NCBI GenBank assembly: GCA_017480565.1
Contig: JAFVAL010000039.1
Location: 1-54,554 of the forward strand
DNA length: 54,554 bases
Source: Lachnospiraceae bacterium
GTDB taxonomy: Bacteria; Bacillota; Clostridia; Lachnospirales; Lachnospiraceae
Direction: 5' to 3'
Of this stretch, positions 24,577 through 33,400 are shown piece after piece. Within the stretch, counting starts at the first letter, position 1. Every line of letters starts with the position of its first letter. The notes under the pieces were generated by a model, which was not told where the DNA came from, searched no databases, and saw only the letters and a list, made by a program, of their open reading frames with translations. A program made the translations under genes and the position numbers.

Positions 24577-25230
24577 TTATTCTCTGCGAAATGCACAATC
24601 CCCGCCAAGATCGCAGGCGTCACACCCCGTCACCTGGCAGTGATGATCTGTCTCAGAAAGCCCGATCACCGCCGTCACCGACTTACTTGGCGTCATCAAA
24701 AGTGAGTCCGACAAACTGATCCCGATGCGGCTCATTTCCAAAATCCTCGCAAAGTCCCGCTGATGCTCCAGCGAAAAATCCCCATAACCCGGAGAAAATC
24801 TTGGTCTTCCAAAAAGGCCTTCCTCCCGCGCCTCGGCAAGCAATCTCGCATTCACCTCATCGCTCCAAGCTTCCACGCACGCTGCCCCGGCCGCCTGATA
24901 GATCGCAGCCGCCGTCACATCGGTCACATTTGCCCGCGCAATCAGCCGGTCCACGCCGATCCCGATCGTAACCGCCATCAGATACGCTTCCTTGCAGCCC
25001 GTCAGATTCCTTGCAAGCCCCTCGCTTCGCACCACAAGATCACCGATCATTGTTACCCCGGCCTCCGGCTGCGACACGGGAAACCGTTTTACGGCGCACT
25101 TTGGTTCTGAAACGGAGAGAAGTTTTTCTAGACACTCTTCCACCTTCGCGGCAATCTGCGCATCCGGCGTAATCCCGCGATACCCCAGATACCGATAAAT
25201 CTCCTTGCGGCTGATATCACTGCTCTGCAT
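24577..25230 (-). CDS. MetH-activation-domain protein (B12-dependent methionine synthase reactivation)
   Basis: The 217-residue protein matches the C-terminal activation domain of cobalamin-dependent methionine synthase as a free polypeptide, as in many Clostridia whose MetH lacks it. Typical motifs are RFSPGYGDFSLEHQRDFARIL (about residues 142-162) and MTPSKSVTAVIGLSE (about 178-192); the end carries GCDACDLGGDCAFR, a Cys cluster seen in this free form. The ATG follows GGAGGATTGCAGT. It probably binds SAM and helps remethylate cob(II)alamin of MetH. Position between EamA and the AraC regulator, 17 nt from the latter, is odd, as no other methionine gene is present here. Confidence 0.88.
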   Translation of the reverse strand: MQSSDISRKEIYRYLGYRGITPDAQIAAKVEECLEKLLSVSEPKCAVKRFPVSQPEAGVTMIGDLVVRSEGLARNLTGCKEAYLMAVTIGIGVDRLIARANVTDVTAAAIYQAAGAACVEAWSDEVNARLLAEAREEGLFGRPRFSPGYGDFSLEHQRDFARILEMSRIGISLSDSLLMTPSKSVTAVIGLSETDHHCQVTGCDACDLGGDCAFRRE

Positions 25231-25250
25231 ACTGCAATCCTCCGTCTATT

Positions 25251-26108
25251 TTACACATTTAACAACACAACCGCACACAAAATCATAACTAGTCCGATCC
25301 ATCCACGTCTCCCCGGCTGCTCTTTGAATGCAACTGCACTCACCAGCGTTACTACGACTATCACGCCTGTCGAGTACATCGGATAGACCAGAATTGCAGG
25401 CAAACCTGCTAAAGATTTTAGGAGCAATGCCGATGCAAAATAGTTTGGAACTCCGGCTAACATGCCTGCGAAAAAGTCTTTTTGCACCACCTTTTTCCCT
25501 TGTGTTATCGATTCATGAACCAGTAAAACCGTCGTTACAATCGCCGCGAAAAAGAAGATGCCTAAAATAAACAGCCGATCCTGAGAGGAATCTCCAACAC
25601 GCAAAAAGATCTTAGACATCGTCTCTGCCCCGCCAACACTGAGCAAAACGACAATCAACAACAGTGGCTTCAACTTCTTTGTAGCGTCTTCGGCACTCCC
25701 TCCATTGATCACGATTACCGCCGCCACCACCAAAATCAAAGCGATCCCTTGAAGCAAGGTTGGTCTTTCCTGAAAACATAGAATACTCACAGTGATCGGA
25801 ACCAATAAGCCAAGTCTTGCAAATGCAGACGTTAAAATCGCGCCATTTATCCCAATGCTGACCTGCTGTGAGGCAAACCCCGCAACAAAAATTGCACCTC
25901 CAATGATGCTTAATAACATCGTAATCTTGTGTGGATGTAAGATCGCACCCTTGTCCGGCAGCATCAAAAAACCGACCATGATACAGGCAATATAATTGCC
26001 TAAAACCAATGCATATCGGTTCCCTTCCCGGACAGGGAATAACTTCATCACGATGGAAATCGATGCACTACAAACCATCGCCAAAATCAGGAAGAAATAA
26101 GCTGACAT
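25251..26108 (-). CDS. EamA/DMT-family transporter
   Basis: The 285-residue protein consists of ten hydrophobic segments with the two-fold EamA repeat (about residues 3-140 and 150-284), short loops and a C-terminal RRGWIGLVMILCAVVLLNV. This is a drug/metabolite-transporter superfamily permease of the inner membrane. The substrate cannot be told. Because it is just upstream of the rhamnose regulator and operon on the same strand, L-rhamnose or L-lactaldehyde-derived product transport is a possibility: the classical RhaT belongs to the same superfamily. Equally, it may pair with the MetH-activation gene 20 nt downstream. Confidence 0.85.
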   Translation of the reverse strand: MSAYFFLILAMVCSASISIVMKLFPVREGNRYALVLGNYIACIMVGFLMLPDKGAILHPHKITMLLSIIGGAIFVAGFASQQVSIGINGAILTSAFARLGLLVPITVSILCFQERPTLLQGIALILVVAAVIVINGGSAEDATKKLKPLLLIVVLLSVGGAETMSKIFLRVGDSSQDRLFILGIFFFAAIVTTVLLVHESITQGKKVVQKDFFAGMLAGVPNYFASALLLKSLAGLPAILVYPMYSTGVIVVVTLVSAVAFKEQPGRRGWIGLVMILCAVVLLNV

Positions 26109-26220
26109 AGGTATTACCTTCGTATTTCTTTTCTTATCAATGTCTACGAATCATAGTATGCACTTTTGTGCCGACATTCGCAATAAAAACATAAAAAGTC
26201 CGCCCTGCATACAGCTTGAT

Positions 26221-26375
26221 ATGACACTTCAAGCGGAACCAAAATGTTCTTCAATGAAGATGTGATCAACGAAGTGTTCCAAGATTGGAATATACTTTAT
26301 ATGAAAGAATATGAAGTTGGTAGATTTGACCGTTCTAAACGACTTTGGGAATTAGCAATGCAGCCCGGAGATTAA
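26221..26375 (+). pseudogene. C-terminal remnant of a class I SAM methyltransferase
   Basis: A frame open from just after a TGA near 26219 to the TAA at 26373-26375 encodes KMFFNEDVINEVFQDWNILY followed by MKEYEVGRFDRSKRLWELA. This is the typical C-terminus of TehB-like SAM-dependent methyltransferases (F..W.I.Y..E...GR.D.SKR.WEL). The SAM-binding N-terminal two thirds are missing and there is no ribosome binding site before the ATG at 26244. The rest of the gap 26109-26484 shows no gene. Confidence 0.65.
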
Positions 26376-26484
26376 CCCTCTGGGCAATGGGAGTGATGTA
26401 CGCAAGCCCGTGCCGGATCTGCGGTCATCTGTACTTCATCCGGTGCCTGTCCGATCCCATCAGATCTACAAGCTCTTACTGAAG

Positions 26485-26724
26485 TCAATAAATCTTCTCA
26501 ATCTCGCCTGTTACCGTGTACTTCCTGCGAAACTCTTCCAGATCCTGCTCGTTTCGTATCAACATCACTTCCCGCAGTTTCCCGGTCGCATTTTCCCGAA
26601 AACACGCGGTCTGTTCTCCGGTACAGATGCTGCAGCGAAGCACCGGCGTCCACAATGAAAGGTCAAAAAGAGGTTCTGGCGTCTGCTTTTTGCCCAACGA
26701 TCCGATCCACTCTTGCAGTTTCAT
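26485..26724 (-). CDS. Small protein of unknown function
   Basis: A 79-residue ORF with a good ribosome binding site (AAAGGATGGGGACAAA before the ATG). It contains a Cys motif SICTGEQTACF (about residues 32-42) and a charged C-terminus (RNEQDLEEFRRKYTVTGEIEKIY). I do not recognise a family. It is divergent from the YcxB-like gene at 26835. The motif could bind metal but only two or three Cys are present. Confidence 0.6.
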   Translation of the reverse strand: MKLQEWIGSLGKKQTPEPLFDLSLWTPVLRCSICTGEQTACFRENATGKLREVMLIRNEQDLEEFRRKYTVTGEIEKIY

Positions 26725-26834
26725 TTTGTCCCCATCCTTTCAGCCAAAAAAAACACTTTCGCAGCCTCTTGCATTTCACTTCTAGCATCATTATACTATG
26801 GATAAATCGTTCATGAAAGGACAATTTATTCATC

Positions 26835-27407
26835 ATGAAACAAGAAGTACGTGCAAAATTTAAGGTCTCATTTACTCCGAATACAGAAGCGCTGATCCAG
26901 TCCTGCAGACGCATGGTTTTTCACATCACGGACGCGCAGGCGAGTGGGCTGTTTATCTCGATTTTCGTCCTGCTTGGGCTTACGGTCGTCCCTCAGATGA
27001 TTGCTCATAAGCCCGGTGTCAACGCAGATAATGCAACTTTGTTCTGGATCCTTGTGGTTCTCTTCGTGCTGTTGATCCTCGTCTATTTTGTTCTTCCAAG
27101 CATTTATGCAAAAGCGACGATGGAGAACCTAATGCAAGGCAAACCACATGCCACAGTGTTTATGGACTTCTACGAAGACGCGCTGCATGTACGTAATTCC
27201 GCGGTGACTGGAAAGAATATTCTCTCGTATGAAGTGTTTACCCGCTGCGCAGAGACCAATGAGCTATTCCTTCTGCAAAATGCAAACCGCCAGACACTTG
27301 TCCTGCCAAAGGCCAATCTCACAGGCGGATCAGTGGAAGAATTCAAAGCATTTCTCCAAAAGAAGTGCACAAAAGCTAAGATCTTGTGGAAAAGGGTTCT
27401 CGCCTGA
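26835..27407 (+). CDS. YcxB-like membrane protein
   Basis: The 190-residue protein has two transmembrane helices (about residues 34-56 and 68-92) followed by a cytoplasmic domain of YcxB type: a hydrophobic HVRNSAVTGKNILSYEVFTRCAETNELFLLQN segment and a final strand/helix QTLVLPKANLTGGSVEEFKAFLQ. Function of the family is unknown. GAAAGGACAA lies upstream of the ATG at 26835. Its TGA stop is inside the loop of the terminator at 27394-27413. Confidence 0.75.
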   Translation: MKQEVRAKFKVSFTPNTEALIQSCRRMVFHITDAQASGLFISIFVLLGLTVVPQMIAHKPGVNADNATLFWILVVLFVLLILVYFVLPSIYAKATMENLMQGKPHATVFMDFYEDALHVRNSAVTGKNILSYEVFTRCAETNELFLLQNANRQTLVLPKANLTGGSVEEFKAFLQKKCTKAKILWKRVLA

Positions 27408-27419
27408 GAACCCTTTTTT
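27391..27419 (+). terminator. Terminator overlapping the stop codon
   Basis: GGGTTCTC-GCCT-GAGAACCC at 27394-27413, followed by TTTTTT. The last codons and the TGA (27405-27407) of the YcxB-like gene lie in the hairpin. The remaining gap to 27519 contains nothing I recognise. Confidence 0.9.
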
Positions 27420-27519
27420 CATCGCTTCTTGACTTCATTTCACGCTCGCCACAATGCCCTTGGCGATCAATCGCTTGCCCGCCGCGGGTGTGAGCTGAAA
27501 CTGTATTCTCCTCATTCTC

Positions 27520-29211
27520 TTATCCCCTCTGATAGAATGGGCTCTTACAAGGCATATCGTAGTATTCCTTCAGCTCCTCATCGAGCTTTAGAAGCGAGAT
27601 CGACGCCCCCGCCATTTCCTGCGAGATGACATGACTGCCCACTTCCATGTTGTGGATCTTGATGCCTTTCTCCTCCAACAGCTGACGAAGCTTCCGGTTC
27701 ATGATCATCAGCTCCATGAGTGTCGTGCTTCCCAGACTGTTGACATACGTTGCAACCTCATCGCCTGCCGTGATCCCACTGTCCGCCAAAAGCGCGTCCA
27801 CAAGCTCGGTCACAATCTCGTCCGCAGGCTGCAGTTTCACGCGGCGAATTCCCGGCTCTCCGTGAATACCCAGACCATATTCCATCTCGTCAGCACCCAG
27901 TGTGAAAATGGGTTCGCTCTTGCCGGGCAGTGTCGCGCCTTGCAGGGCAACGCCGATGGAGAAAATGGAGTCGCGGGCCTTCTCTGTCACGCGAAACGCC
28001 TCATTAAGAGGAAGTTTTGCGCAGGCTGCGCCTGCAATTTTGACGATAAACACATCTCCCGCGATCCCTCTACGGTCGGTTCTTCTCTCCTTCGGTGCGG
28101 AAGCCACATCATCCATGCTAAGCACTGTCTTTACCTCGATGCCTTCCTCGGCAAGCATCTCCGCCGCCTTATCGAAGTTCAGAATGTCGCCGGCATAATT
28201 TCCATAGACAAACAGCACGCCTGCACCGCGGTTTGCCGCGCGCGCCACACTGGCGATCGTGATCGGATCCGGGGAAGCAAAGATATTGCCGTTGGCCGCC
28301 GCATCCGCCAGATTCTCGCCCAGGAAGAAGCCAAACATCGGCTCGTGGCCGGAACCGCCACCGACCAAAAGCGCGGTCTTTCCATCCGGAATATTGCGTT
28401 TTACAAAGCCCTGCACACCGGGCACGCCCATAAACTCATCGCCAAACGCCGCGAGGAAGCCCTCTCCGCACTCTTTGACGACATCCTTCGGATCATTGAT
28501 GATCTTCTTGGAAATGAGCTCCACCGGACCATTTTTCTTCTCCTGACCCACGCTCTCCGGATCTGGATCCGGGGTCTTTTTGCCCGTCACAAAGTCCGCC
28601 ATCTCCTGGAAAATGAGCCAGGTGCTCGATGCGCCTGCGTCCTGGTGCCCGATCGCGCGCTCCATCAGATTCTTCGCACGTCCGAACTTTGCAACATACT
28701 TTTTGCTCTCTTCCATGCCTGCCTTCGCGGCCTCTGCGGCTGCGGTGAGCATGTCTTCAAAGGAATCTCCCACGTGCGCTTTCAGCGCTTCCACGGCGGG
28801 ATAAAGCGCATCCACCATCGTCTTGTCGCCCGGCTGCGCGTGGCCCAGATCCTGAATGGCTTTTAATCCGGCCGCCATGCGGTCTGCGAACTCTTCCGTC
28901 GTCATCTCCGTGATCGCCTTGCGATCCTTGGCATCTCCGGCAAATAACGTCGAGAAGATCATGCCGGACGCACCGCCCATCGCAGCCTCCATCGCGGAAG
29001 CCATGTCCGCGTACAGCTTGTGAATATCGGTGCCTTCCGCCTCTTTTTCCAGCACCTCTCTCGCGGCATTCATGCCATTGACCATACCGGTACCGTGATC
29101 ACCGTCACCGATCGCAGCGTCTGCTCTTGACAGATACAGCTCATTTCTCTCAATTCGGTCTGCGCAGGCAAGGAGCATCTCCCGCACCTGTTCATACGTT
29201 AACGCTTTCAC
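27520..29211 (-). CDS. Dihydroxyacetone kinase, DhaL-DhaK fusion
   Basis: The 563-residue protein joins a DhaL nucleotide domain (about residues 1-205: AIGDGDHGTGMVNGMNAA, ASGMIFSTLFAG, GDKTMVDALYPA, GHQDAGASSTWLIF) to a DhaK substrate domain (about 230-555: VGGGSGHEPMFGFFLGEN, VLFVYGNYAGDILNFDKA, and YGLGIHGEPGIRR, whose His binds DHA covalently). The order is reversed compared with the common ATP-dependent DHAK (DhaK then DhaL). The GTG at 29211 has AAGGGAG 7 nt upstream. It presumably phosphorylates dihydroxyacetone or a related triose with ATP. It lies 24 nt after an esterase gene and the two probably form an operon. Confidence 0.92.
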   Translation of the reverse strand: MKALTYEQVREMLLACADRIERNELYLSRADAAIGDGDHGTGMVNGMNAAREVLEKEAEGTDIHKLYADMASAMEAAMGGASGMIFSTLFAGDAKDRKAITEMTTEEFADRMAAGLKAIQDLGHAQPGDKTMVDALYPAVEALKAHVGDSFEDMLTAAAEAAKAGMEESKKYVAKFGRAKNLMERAIGHQDAGASSTWLIFQEMADFVTGKKTPDPDPESVGQEKKNGPVELISKKIINDPKDVVKECGEGFLAAFGDEFMGVPGVQGFVKRNIPDGKTALLVGGGSGHEPMFGFFLGENLADAAANGNIFASPDPITIASVARAANRGAGVLFVYGNYAGDILNFDKAAEMLAEEGIEVKTVLSMDDVASAPKERRTDRRGIAGDVFIVKIAGAACAKLPLNEAFRVTEKARDSIFSIGVALQGATLPGKSEPIFTLGADEMEYGLGIHGEPGIRRVKLQPADEIVTELVDALLADSGITAGDEVATYVNSLGSTTLMELMIMNRKLRQLLEEKGIKIHNMEVGSHVISQEMAGASISLLKLDEELKEYYDMPCKSPFYQRG

Positions 29212-29235
29212 ACCAATCTCCCTTCCGGAGCACAC

Positions 29236-30252
29236 TTACGCTTCCTCCAAAAACTCAAACCACTTTCCAACCATATAGTGAACGGATTCATCCGCTTGCG
29301 CAAAGAATCCCATGCGCTCCAGGTAACCGTGGAACGTGCCGGCAAACATCGCATAGTCCACCTTTACGCCCGCCGTCTCCAGCTTATCTGCGAACTCCTC
29401 GCACTGCTGCCGCAGATAGTCAAACTCTGCGGTCAAAATGATCGTAGGCGGGAACTTCGTGTAATCCTCACAAAGCAAAGGCGAAGCGAGCTCATCTGTC
29501 ATAAGCGCAGGATCACCCAGGTAAGCTTTGCAAAGGGCTCCGAAGTTCTTCTCGGCGAGCGCTCTGACCTTGCCTGCCACCATCGGGTGCAGGTCTTTCC
29601 CATACGCCTCAAAATTCCAGACATCATAGCTGTGATCCGAGAAATCCAGGGCCGGATAATACAGAATCTGCGTGTTCATGTAGCGCGTCTTCGCATCCTT
29701 AAGCGCAACTGCCGCGGTAATATTACCGCCCGCAGAGTCGCCCATCACCGCAATCATCTCAGGATCCACTCCGTACTTTTCAGGGTTGTTGTGAACCTCG
29801 CAAAGCACCTCGTAGCACTGCTCGATCGCCACCGGGAACTTCGCCTCCGGTGCCAGCGTATAATCCACGTAAATCACCACGCCCTGCATCACATCCGCGA
29901 TCCTACGGTTGATGTTATTCAGCCTGGAGAGCGCACCCATGCACCAGCCGCCGCCGTGAGCATAAATCATGCACGGCGCCGGTGTGATCAGATCCTTCGG
30001 TGCATAATGCCGGAACATGTAGCCATCCCTCTGATAATCTGTCTCAACGATATCAGGTGCCAGATCGATTAACGGATAGGTCGGCACAAGATCCGGGTAA
30101 CGCATTGCACCCACGTTCACACCGTCAATCACAGGCCCCTTCGGCACGTTAGGATCCTTCGGCGCTTTCGCACGCTCCACGTAATGATTCCAGATAAAGG
30201 TATCGATGCCAAATTCATTTTTCTCGACAGGTTCAATCACTCTCTTATTCAT
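29236..30252 (-). CDS. Alpha/beta-hydrolase esterase (HSL family)
   Basis: The 338-residue cytoplasmic protein is a hormone-sensitive-lipase-type esterase: oxyanion hole CMIYAHGGGWCMG (about residues 97-109), DYTLAPEAKFPVAIEQC, nucleophile elbow IAVMGDSAGGNI (about 173-184), acid in ILTAEFDYLRQQCEEF and His in MFAGTFHGYLERMG. The start is the ATG at 30252 after AAAGGAAGAGAT; an upstream start at 30297 would be out of place. It likely hydrolyses short-chain or acetylated esters. With dhaLK directly downstream it may release glycerol- or triose-type products, which is inference. Confidence 0.9.
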   Translation of the reverse strand: MNKRVIEPVEKNEFGIDTFIWNHYVERAKAPKDPNVPKGPVIDGVNVGAMRYPDLVPTYPLIDLAPDIVETDYQRDGYMFRHYAPKDLITPAPCMIYAHGGGWCMGALSRLNNINRRIADVMQGVVIYVDYTLAPEAKFPVAIEQCYEVLCEVHNNPEKYGVDPEMIAVMGDSAGGNITAAVALKDAKTRYMNTQILYYPALDFSDHSYDVWNFEAYGKDLHPMVAGKVRALAEKNFGALCKAYLGDPALMTDELASPLLCEDYTKFPPTIILTAEFDYLRQQCEEFADKLETAGVKVDYAMFAGTFHGYLERMGFFAQADESVHYMVGKWFEFLEEA

Positions 30253-30341
30253 ATCTCTTCCTTTCTTCCGTTGTGAAATCCGTTGCCATCTTTGCATCTA
30301 TTATATCGAAAGCAGAAATGCATTTCAACGTTTTAAATCAT

Positions 30342-30378
30342 GTAAAAAACCCGGCGGATGATTTCTCACCTGCCGGGT
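30342..30378 (-). terminator. Terminator of the giant surface-protein gene
   Basis: On the minus strand ACCCGGC...GCCGGGT with a 16-nt loop, followed by TTTTTTAC, about 45 nt after the stop at 30424. Confidence 0.85.
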
Positions 30379-30423
30379 CCCTCTGACATTACCTGTCACA
30401 TTTTAAAATTCTTTGCGCAAATA

Positions 30424-33400
30424 TTATCTGCGTACTTTTCTGCTGCGTTCATTTGCAACAATCATCATACCAACCAAACCGCAAAGGCTGGAAAGCATCA
30501 TGATGGTCCAGATGAGCAGATGCGATTCATCTCCGGTCTTCGGCTCAAGCGGCTTCTGGCCGGTAGGATCCTCTACATTTGCATCATCTTCCACGGTCGG
30601 GTTATCCGGATCTTCCGTCTCGCCCTTCGCAGTTACCTCATTGAGCACCTTGCCTGCCTTGACATCGGCCGCTGTCACAACATACTTTGTCGTGAAGGTC
30701 TTGCTCTCGCCAGGCTCCAGCGTCTCAATGGTCCATGTATCACCCGTAAGCGGATCTTCCACCACGACATTGGTCAAAGTTCCCTCGCCGGTGTTGGTCA
30801 CGACGATCTCATACTCGATGGTCTCGCCTTCGTAATATGCCTTACCCTCTTTCGGCTTGCTTACGGTCTTCTTCTCGACCTCGATCGCATACTTCGGAGG
30901 CTGATAAACGTTGGTAAACGAACCGCCCGCGGAGTAAGTGCCGGTGACATTTAATGTACCATCACCGTTATCCTCAACCGTTACTGTTAAGGTCTCGGTA
31001 TGCTCATCATAAGTCACGAATTTCTGTTCATCGTTGACTTCCTTGATGGTATAGGTAAATGTCTTGCCTGCATCTGCCAGCTCATAGGCGATAGCATCGA
31101 ATTCCACCTTTCCGGAAGCATCGTTGGTCTTGGTCTGCAGAAGCGTTCCGTCGGCATCATACAGTTCGAAGGTGAACTGACCGTCCGCCAAATCTTTGCC
31201 TGTCAGTGTCTTCGTCACGGAAGGTGTAAATTCGCCGTCCGCGTCGTAGGTATTGACAAAGCCCTCGGTCTGGCTGTAGGAAACAGATGCCACCAGATTG
31301 CCGTTCAGATCATCGGTCACAGTGATCGTAACATCAATCACCTGCGTGTCATAAGTAACACCGCCCAGGCTGCCAACGGTCTCGGAAATCGTGTACTTGT
31401 AGGTTCCGACTTCCTCAAATGTCAGTGCACTGAAGGTTACGGTACCGTCCGCTGCGTTCTTGACGTTCTCCACCAGCTGTCCGTCCTCATCCAGAAGCGA
31501 GAAGCTGAACTCTCCATCTTCTAGATCGCGGCCTTCCAGGGTCTTCTTCGTCTCGATCACTGCGCTTACCGGTGCAGGCTCATACGTGTTGATAAATTCC
31601 TTCTTGCCGCTGTAGATCAGTTCTGCAACGAGATGTCCGTTCAGATCATCCGTGACAATCACGGTTACCTCTACAACGCCTTCGTCATAGGTGACACCGC
31701 CAAGTCCACCGTCGACCTCAACGATCGTGTACTTGTACTCGCCAACCTGATCATAGGTCTGCTCTGCAAATGTAACGGTTCCGTCTGCTCCGTTCGTAGC
31801 CTCTGCGACAACATTTCCTTCCTCGTCAATGAGCTGGAAGGTAAACTCACCCTCATTCAGCGCACGGCCTTCCAGGGTCTTTGTCACCTCAGGCGCAGCC
31901 TTTACAGGCTCCGGAACGTAGGTGTTTTCAAATGTCTTATCCTCAGGATAGATGACCGTTGCGGTATACAATCCGGTCTCCTCACTGTAGGTTACTTCTA
32001 CCTTCACAATGATTGCAGACTCATCATAGGTGACACCGCCAAGGCTGCCGGAATCCTCTGTGATCTTATAATAATGCGTTCCAACTGCATCATATGTGAT
32101 CGCATCAAAGTTTACAAGGCCAGCTGCATCGTTGGTTGCGTGAAGCACCAGAGCTGCCTCTGTCTCTCCCTCATCACCTTCTGCAATCGGTTCAGTCGGA
32201 TCGGTCGGGTCTGTAGGCTCTTCCTCCTCAGCAGTTGCCTCAGCAGACTCATTTGCAGCTTCTACCGCAGGCTCAGCCACAGCTTCTTCTTCCTTGGATT
32301 CTGTCAGTGCTTCGGTCACAGCCTCAGTCACGACTTCCGCTGCATCTGCAACCTTGCCGAAGATACTCTTGAACCATCCGATGATTCCGGAAGCTTCCTT
32401 CTCTTCAGGGTCCGTAATCGCATCCGTTGTCGGTTCCTCGACGATCGGCTCTTTCTCTTTCACCGGCTCGACGATCTCAGCCTTGGTTTCTTCCTCCGTC
32501 GTGGTCTCTTCCTTGGTCGTGACCTCTTCCGTGGTTGCTTCCTCGGTGGTCGTCTCCTCGACAGTCTCTCCCTCGGTTGTGATCTCTTCCTCGGTGGTCG
32601 TTCCTTCTGTGGTTGCTTCTTCGGTCGTGGTCTCCTCCGCGGTCTCACCCTCGGTCGTCTCGGTTGTCGTTCCTTCCTCAACCGTCGTCTCGGTGGTTAC
32701 CTCCTCGGTTGTACCCTCTTCCGTGGTCGCTTCCTCAGGCGTGGTCGCTTCCTCGGACTTCTCATCCTTCTTCACGGACAGCGGATTACCATTCTCGTCG
32801 ACTTCCGTCAGCGTGAAGCTGAACTCGCCACCATTCAGGTCACGGCCCGTCAGCACCTTGTTTACACTGATCACAGCTTCTGTCGGATCCGGCGTGTAGG
32901 TGTTGGTGATGATGTTGTTCTCCGGGTCGTAGGTGATCACAGCAGTCATCGTACCATCGGTATCATCCGTCACCGTAATGGTTACATTGATTACCTCAGA
33001 GCTATAGGTGATGTTCTTGTTATCGCCCGCGGTCTCAGTAATCGTGTACTTGTAAACGCCAGGAGCGGTGAAGGTCAAATCACTGAACTTGACGTTACCA
33101 TTTGAATCCGTCGTCTTGGACTCAATTTCCTTCCCAGTCTCATCCTTCAGGACAAATGTAAATGCTTCGCCGTTCAGATTGCGGTTCTTTAAGGACTTAT
33201 TTGCCTCAGGCGCAGCCGTGATCGGCTCTACCCCGTAGGTATTGGTAAATGTTACCGCCGTTTCATCTGGTGTAACCTCAGCCACCAACTGACCTGTGCC
33301 GTTATCGGTTACAACCACGGTGATGGTCTTACCTGTCGAAGCAGCTTCATCGTTCGTAACGCCAGGTACGCTTCCAGATTCCTTCACTGTGTAGACGTAG

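Noticed and set aside
27631-28866. 411-codon plus-strand reading frame opposite the dihydroxyacetone kinase
   Set aside because: The kinase has all conserved motifs on the minus strand; the plus frame is a codon-bias shadow.
31633-33105. 490-codon plus-strand reading frame
   Set aside because: It is the antisense of the repetitive adhesin gene; low-complexity Leu/Phe/Arg-rich product with no ribosome binding site.
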